Positions 61,808 through 64,000 of a stretch of 64,000 nucleotides of DNA are shown piece after piece. The position numbers were made by a program, and so were the translations under genes. The number at the start of each line of letters is the position of its first letter. The first letter of the stretch is position 1. Origin of the DNA: Vibrio barjaei (GTDB lineage Bacteria > Pseudomonadota > Gammaproteobacteria > Enterobacterales > Vibrionaceae); contig NZ_LQXO02000053.1 in the NCBI RefSeq assembly GCF_001639065.2, positions 372,001-436,000 on the forward strand, in the 5' to 3' direction. A model generated the notes under the pieces. The model did no database searches, was not told the DNA's origin, and saw nothing but the letters and a program-made list of their open reading frames with translations.

Positions 61808-63445
61808 TTAACTACCTTGTTGCATACGAAATGAAATGTAAGGACCCGAGGCAAAATGGCAGCCAATCATTTTTAACGACTGTAATTGCTGCTCAGTCGT
61901 TACCCCTTCCGCAATAGTTTCGATATTAAGCACGTTAGCCAACCCAACAATCGCTTTAGCCACCTGCTCTACTGACGTATCTTGCGCAATTTCTTCTGTC
62001 AGCTGAGCGCCTACTTTTAGTTTTTGAATAGGCAGCGCACGCAATTCGGATATGGAAATATGACCCATACCAAAATCGGCGACGGTAATTTGACAGCCGA
62101 AATCGACTAATTGATAGAGCTCATCAACACAGCGCTTTTTAGAAAGCATATCTTCAAACACTTCTAATACTAAGCATTGAGGAGGCAATTTAAAGCGCTC
62201 AAGAATTTCAATGACTTCTTGAACAAACAAACCGTGACCAAAGTTCTTTGAAGACACTTTAACAGCAACCGTTTTTAGCTCACCTACGGTTGCATATTTA
62301 CAAGCTTGCTCGATAGTAAATAGATTAAGTTTGCGAACCAATTGCGACTCTTCCGCAATAGGAATAAATTCAAAGCGATCGACGTTACCTAGGACTTGAT
62401 CCACCCACTCTAAGCGGCTCTTATAAGCAACAACTTCATTCTTATGAAGGTCGATGACTGGCATAAAGCTCACTTCTAACTTATGCAGTTCGATTGCCTC
62501 AGCAAGCCTTTGAGCCAAGGCTTTTTTACGTCCCCACTGGATTCCCATCTCTTCGTTATAACTTACCCACATCGTTTGGCACTGCTTGGCACGATACATA
62601 GCAAGGTCTGCCTGCTTAAGAAGCAAACTTGTTGGGATACGCTTACTTTCATTCGTTGTAATACCAACCGCAGCTGAGCCGCGCTCGGATTTATTACCGA
62701 TTTCTATGTAAGCAATGGCGTCCAATAGATTTTGGGCGACGCGCTCTGCAACGTCGACATCACACTTGGGCAATAACACGACAAACTCGTCCCCTCCGAG
62801 ACGAGCAACCACTCCGTCCTCTCCTACTACATTCTTAAAACGTCTGGCAACATTTTGTAGAAAGAGATCACCATAATCATGCCCTTTACTGTCGTTAATT
62901 GATTTAAATTCATTTAAATCAATTAACAGCAACGAATATGGTTCAGTGGAGTCTTGGTGTTCTACTAAGAAATTCTGAAGATGATCGAAAAATGACGTTC
63001 TATTAGGCAAGCGAGTGAGTGCGTCAAAATACGCTAAGTCACTTAGTTTTTCGGTTAAGTTCTTTTCAGAGGTAACATCTCGTTTGACCGCAATATAGAA
63101 TTTTTGGCCTTGGTACTCGAATGGACTAATGTGTGCTTTTTCAACAAATAACGTACCGTTCTTCTTTCTATTTATCAGCTCACCATACCAATCCTTGCCG
63201 GAAAGAAGTTTCGACCACATATCACGGTAGGTTTTGTCTGTTGTTTTTCCAGAACGAAGAAAATTGGGATTTTTTCCAATCACTTCTTGTTCACAGTATC
63301 CGGTAAGATTATAGAATTGTTTATTAGCATATTTGATATGTGCATTGACGTCAGTAATTAGGACAGCAGCAGAGGCACTTTCCAATGCTTTTTCCATCAA
63401 ACCTAATGACAATTCAAAATCCGAATACTGCAACGCCAAATCCAC
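61808..63445 (-). CDS. PAS-GGDEF protein with degenerate EAL domain
   Basis: A 545-residue cytosolic cyclic-di-GMP-related protein. PAS domain (about 20-135: AAVLITDVNAHIKYANKQFY, TGYCEQEVIGKNP), GGDEF (about 140-300) with an intact RLGGDEF at about 213-219, so it is probably a diguanylate cyclase. The EAL-like domain (about 310-540) is degenerate: the EAL position reads KSR (in YKSRLEW, about 341-347), DDFG is ADFG, and the later KxD motif reads KVG, so phosphodiesterase activity is unlikely. The GTG start used here lacks a good ribosome-binding site; ATG at 63397 is an alternative that still keeps PAS. It reads towards rbsD with a separate promoter. Confidence 0.88.
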   Translation of the reverse strand: MDLALQYSDFELSLGLMEKALESASAAVLITDVNAHIKYANKQFYNLTGYCEQEVIGKNPNFLRSGKTTDKTYRDMWSKLLSGKDWYGELINRKKNGTLFVEKAHISPFEYQGQKFYIAVKRDVTSEKNLTEKLSDLAYFDALTRLPNRTSFFDHLQNFLVEHQDSTEPYSLLLIDLNEFKSINDSKGHDYGDLFLQNVARRFKNVVGEDGVVARLGGDEFVVLLPKCDVDVAERVAQNLLDAIAYIEIGNKSERGSAAVGITTNESKRIPTSLLLKQADLAMYRAKQCQTMWVSYNEEMGIQWGRKKALAQRLAEAIELHKLEVSFMPVIDLHKNEVVAYKSRLEWVDQVLGNVDRFEFIPIAEESQLVRKLNLFTIEQACKYATVGELKTVAVKVSSKNFGHGLFVQEVIEILERFKLPPQCLVLEVFEDMLSKKRCVDELYQLVDFGCQITVADFGMGHISISELRALPIQKLKVGAQLTEEIAQDTSVEQVAKAIVGLANVLNIETIAEGVTTEQQLQSLKMIGCHFASGPYISFRMQQGS

Positions 63446-63512
63446 TACAAATAGAAACTTATAGAACTAACGCCGTTATGATAAATTTTTATGGAATGGA
63501 CATCAAACAAAA

Positions 63513-63550
63513 CGTCAAAAAATCGTTATCCGATCAACAATTTTTTGACG
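63513..63550 (-). terminator. Terminator of the acetyltransferase gene
   Basis: CGTCAAAAAAT and ATTTTTTGACG form a perfect 11-bp inverted repeat with a 16-base loop; TTTTGTTT follows on the minus strand. It lies between the acetyltransferase stop and the GGDEF gene start. Confidence 0.65.
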
Positions 63551-63610
63551 CAAAGTTAAATTACTGTTTTTACTTTATTTTATTCTTGCGTTGAGACGCA
63601 AAATAGGCAT

Positions 63611-64000
63611 TTATTGACTGAATCGTTGGCCATTATCGATTTCTTTAATAACCTTACAAGGATTGCCTACCGCTAGACTATTAGCCGGAATGTCCTTTGT
63701 TACCACGCTTCCTGCACCAACAACAGCGTTGTCACCAATAGTAACGCCCGGACAAACAATAACGCCGCCGCCTAACCAAACATTGTGCCCAATTTTAATA
63801 GGCAGTCCAAACTCCACTTCATCCTCCACTCGACCTTTAACATCCAGTGGATGGCCTGCTGTATATATTTGTACATTAGGAGCAAAAAGAACATTGTCGC
63901 CTATCTCGACCACGTTGACATCTAAGATGACGCAATTGAAGTTAGCGTAAAAGTTTTTTCCAACATGAATATTTTCACCATAATCGCATCGAAATGGTGG
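63611..64000 (-). CDS. Maltose O-acetyltransferase-like protein (5' end outside window)
   Basis: The reading frame runs open to the right window edge, giving 129 residues of the C-terminal part. It shows PPFRCDYGENIHVGKNFYANFN, then the left-handed parallel beta-helix repeats GDNVLFAPNVQIYTAGHPLD with catalytic histidine, NVWLGGGVIVCPGVTIGDN and AGSVVTKDIPANSLAVGNP. This is the LacA/Maa/NodL family of sugar acetyltransferases using acetyl-CoA. Not a truncated gene: only the window cuts it. The exact acceptor sugar cannot be told. Confidence 0.92.
   Translation of the reverse strand, partial: PPFRCDYGENIHVGKNFYANFNCVILDVNVVEIGDNVLFAPNVQIYTAGHPLDVKGRVEDEVEFGLPIKIGHNVWLGGGVIVCPGVTIGDNAVVGAGSVVTKDIPANSLAVGNPCKVIKEIDNGQRFSQ

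Overview
The window looks like chromosomal DNA from a marine gammaproteobacterium of the Vibrio type. This rests on gene content and recalled family resemblance, not on a search. The supporting content is an rbsDACBKR ribose operon, an AmmeMemoRadiSam trio, several ABC exporters with FtsX-type permeases, a BCCT osmolyte transporter, a decayed chitin-binding gene, a PAS-GGDEF-EAL protein and AT-rich promoters. The density of sugar and polyol genes and regulators would fit a secondary chromosome or an accessory-rich arm. I saw no rRNA, tRNA, CRISPR array, insertion sequence or phage gene.

Layout. 1-1.7 kb: AmmeMemoRadiSam genes (radical SAM gene cut by the window edge, then MEMO and AMMECR1). 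1.7-6.0 kb: ABC exporter of the YbbA/YbbP or AttEFGH type with a lipocalin-like lipoprotein. 6.2-8.0 kb: SMP-30 lactonase and an IclR regulator. 8.2-10.7 kb: secreted glycosidase-like protein and a MATE pump. 10.9-15.8 kb: four-gene Dpp/Nik-type uptake operon with two permeases fused in one chain and a Zur-like box in front. 16.1-17.7 kb: BCCT carrier. 18.0-21.4 kb: two-component system followed by a secreted protein of unknown role. 22.0-24.3 kb: solitary XRE regulator, outer-membrane barrel and a small TTG-start protein. 24.4-30.4 kb: second IclR and a 1670-residue secreted protein joining two beta-propellers, PKD, di-haem cytochrome, NPCBM and PA14 modules.

30.5-44.8 kb is the most interesting block. 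Seven genes run leftwards: SorC regulator, aldo/keto reductase, GlpD-like dehydrogenase, DhnA-type class I aldolase, FGGY kinase, iron alcohol dehydrogenase and MmsA-type aldehyde dehydrogenase. A sugar ABC importer (binding protein, double ATPase, two permeases) runs the other way. This reads as uptake, phosphorylation, oxidation and aldol cleavage of an unidentified polyol or sugar. Two palindromic operator families appear. TGAAAT-NN-ATTTCA is found only between the SorC gene and the importer. GATAC-N5-GTATC occurs twice there, once before the alcohol dehydrogenase and once before the distant SMP-30 gene, which suggests one regulon spanning about 33 kb.

44.9-51.5 kb: START-domain protein, type I IPP isomerase and a five-gene LolA-like/FtsX/ATPase/outer-membrane-barrel export operon. 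51.7-55.5 kb: glgC, a broken chitin-binding gene, a glycine-zipper lipoprotein and a YqhD-type alcohol dehydrogenase. 55.5-61.6 kb: rbsDACBKR with two identical LacI-type operators 83 bp apart. 61.8-64.0 kb: a GGDEF protein with a degenerate EAL domain and the 3' part of a maltose O-acetyltransferase-like gene.

Coordinates use the start codon I judged best; where it is uncertain, the alternative is given.
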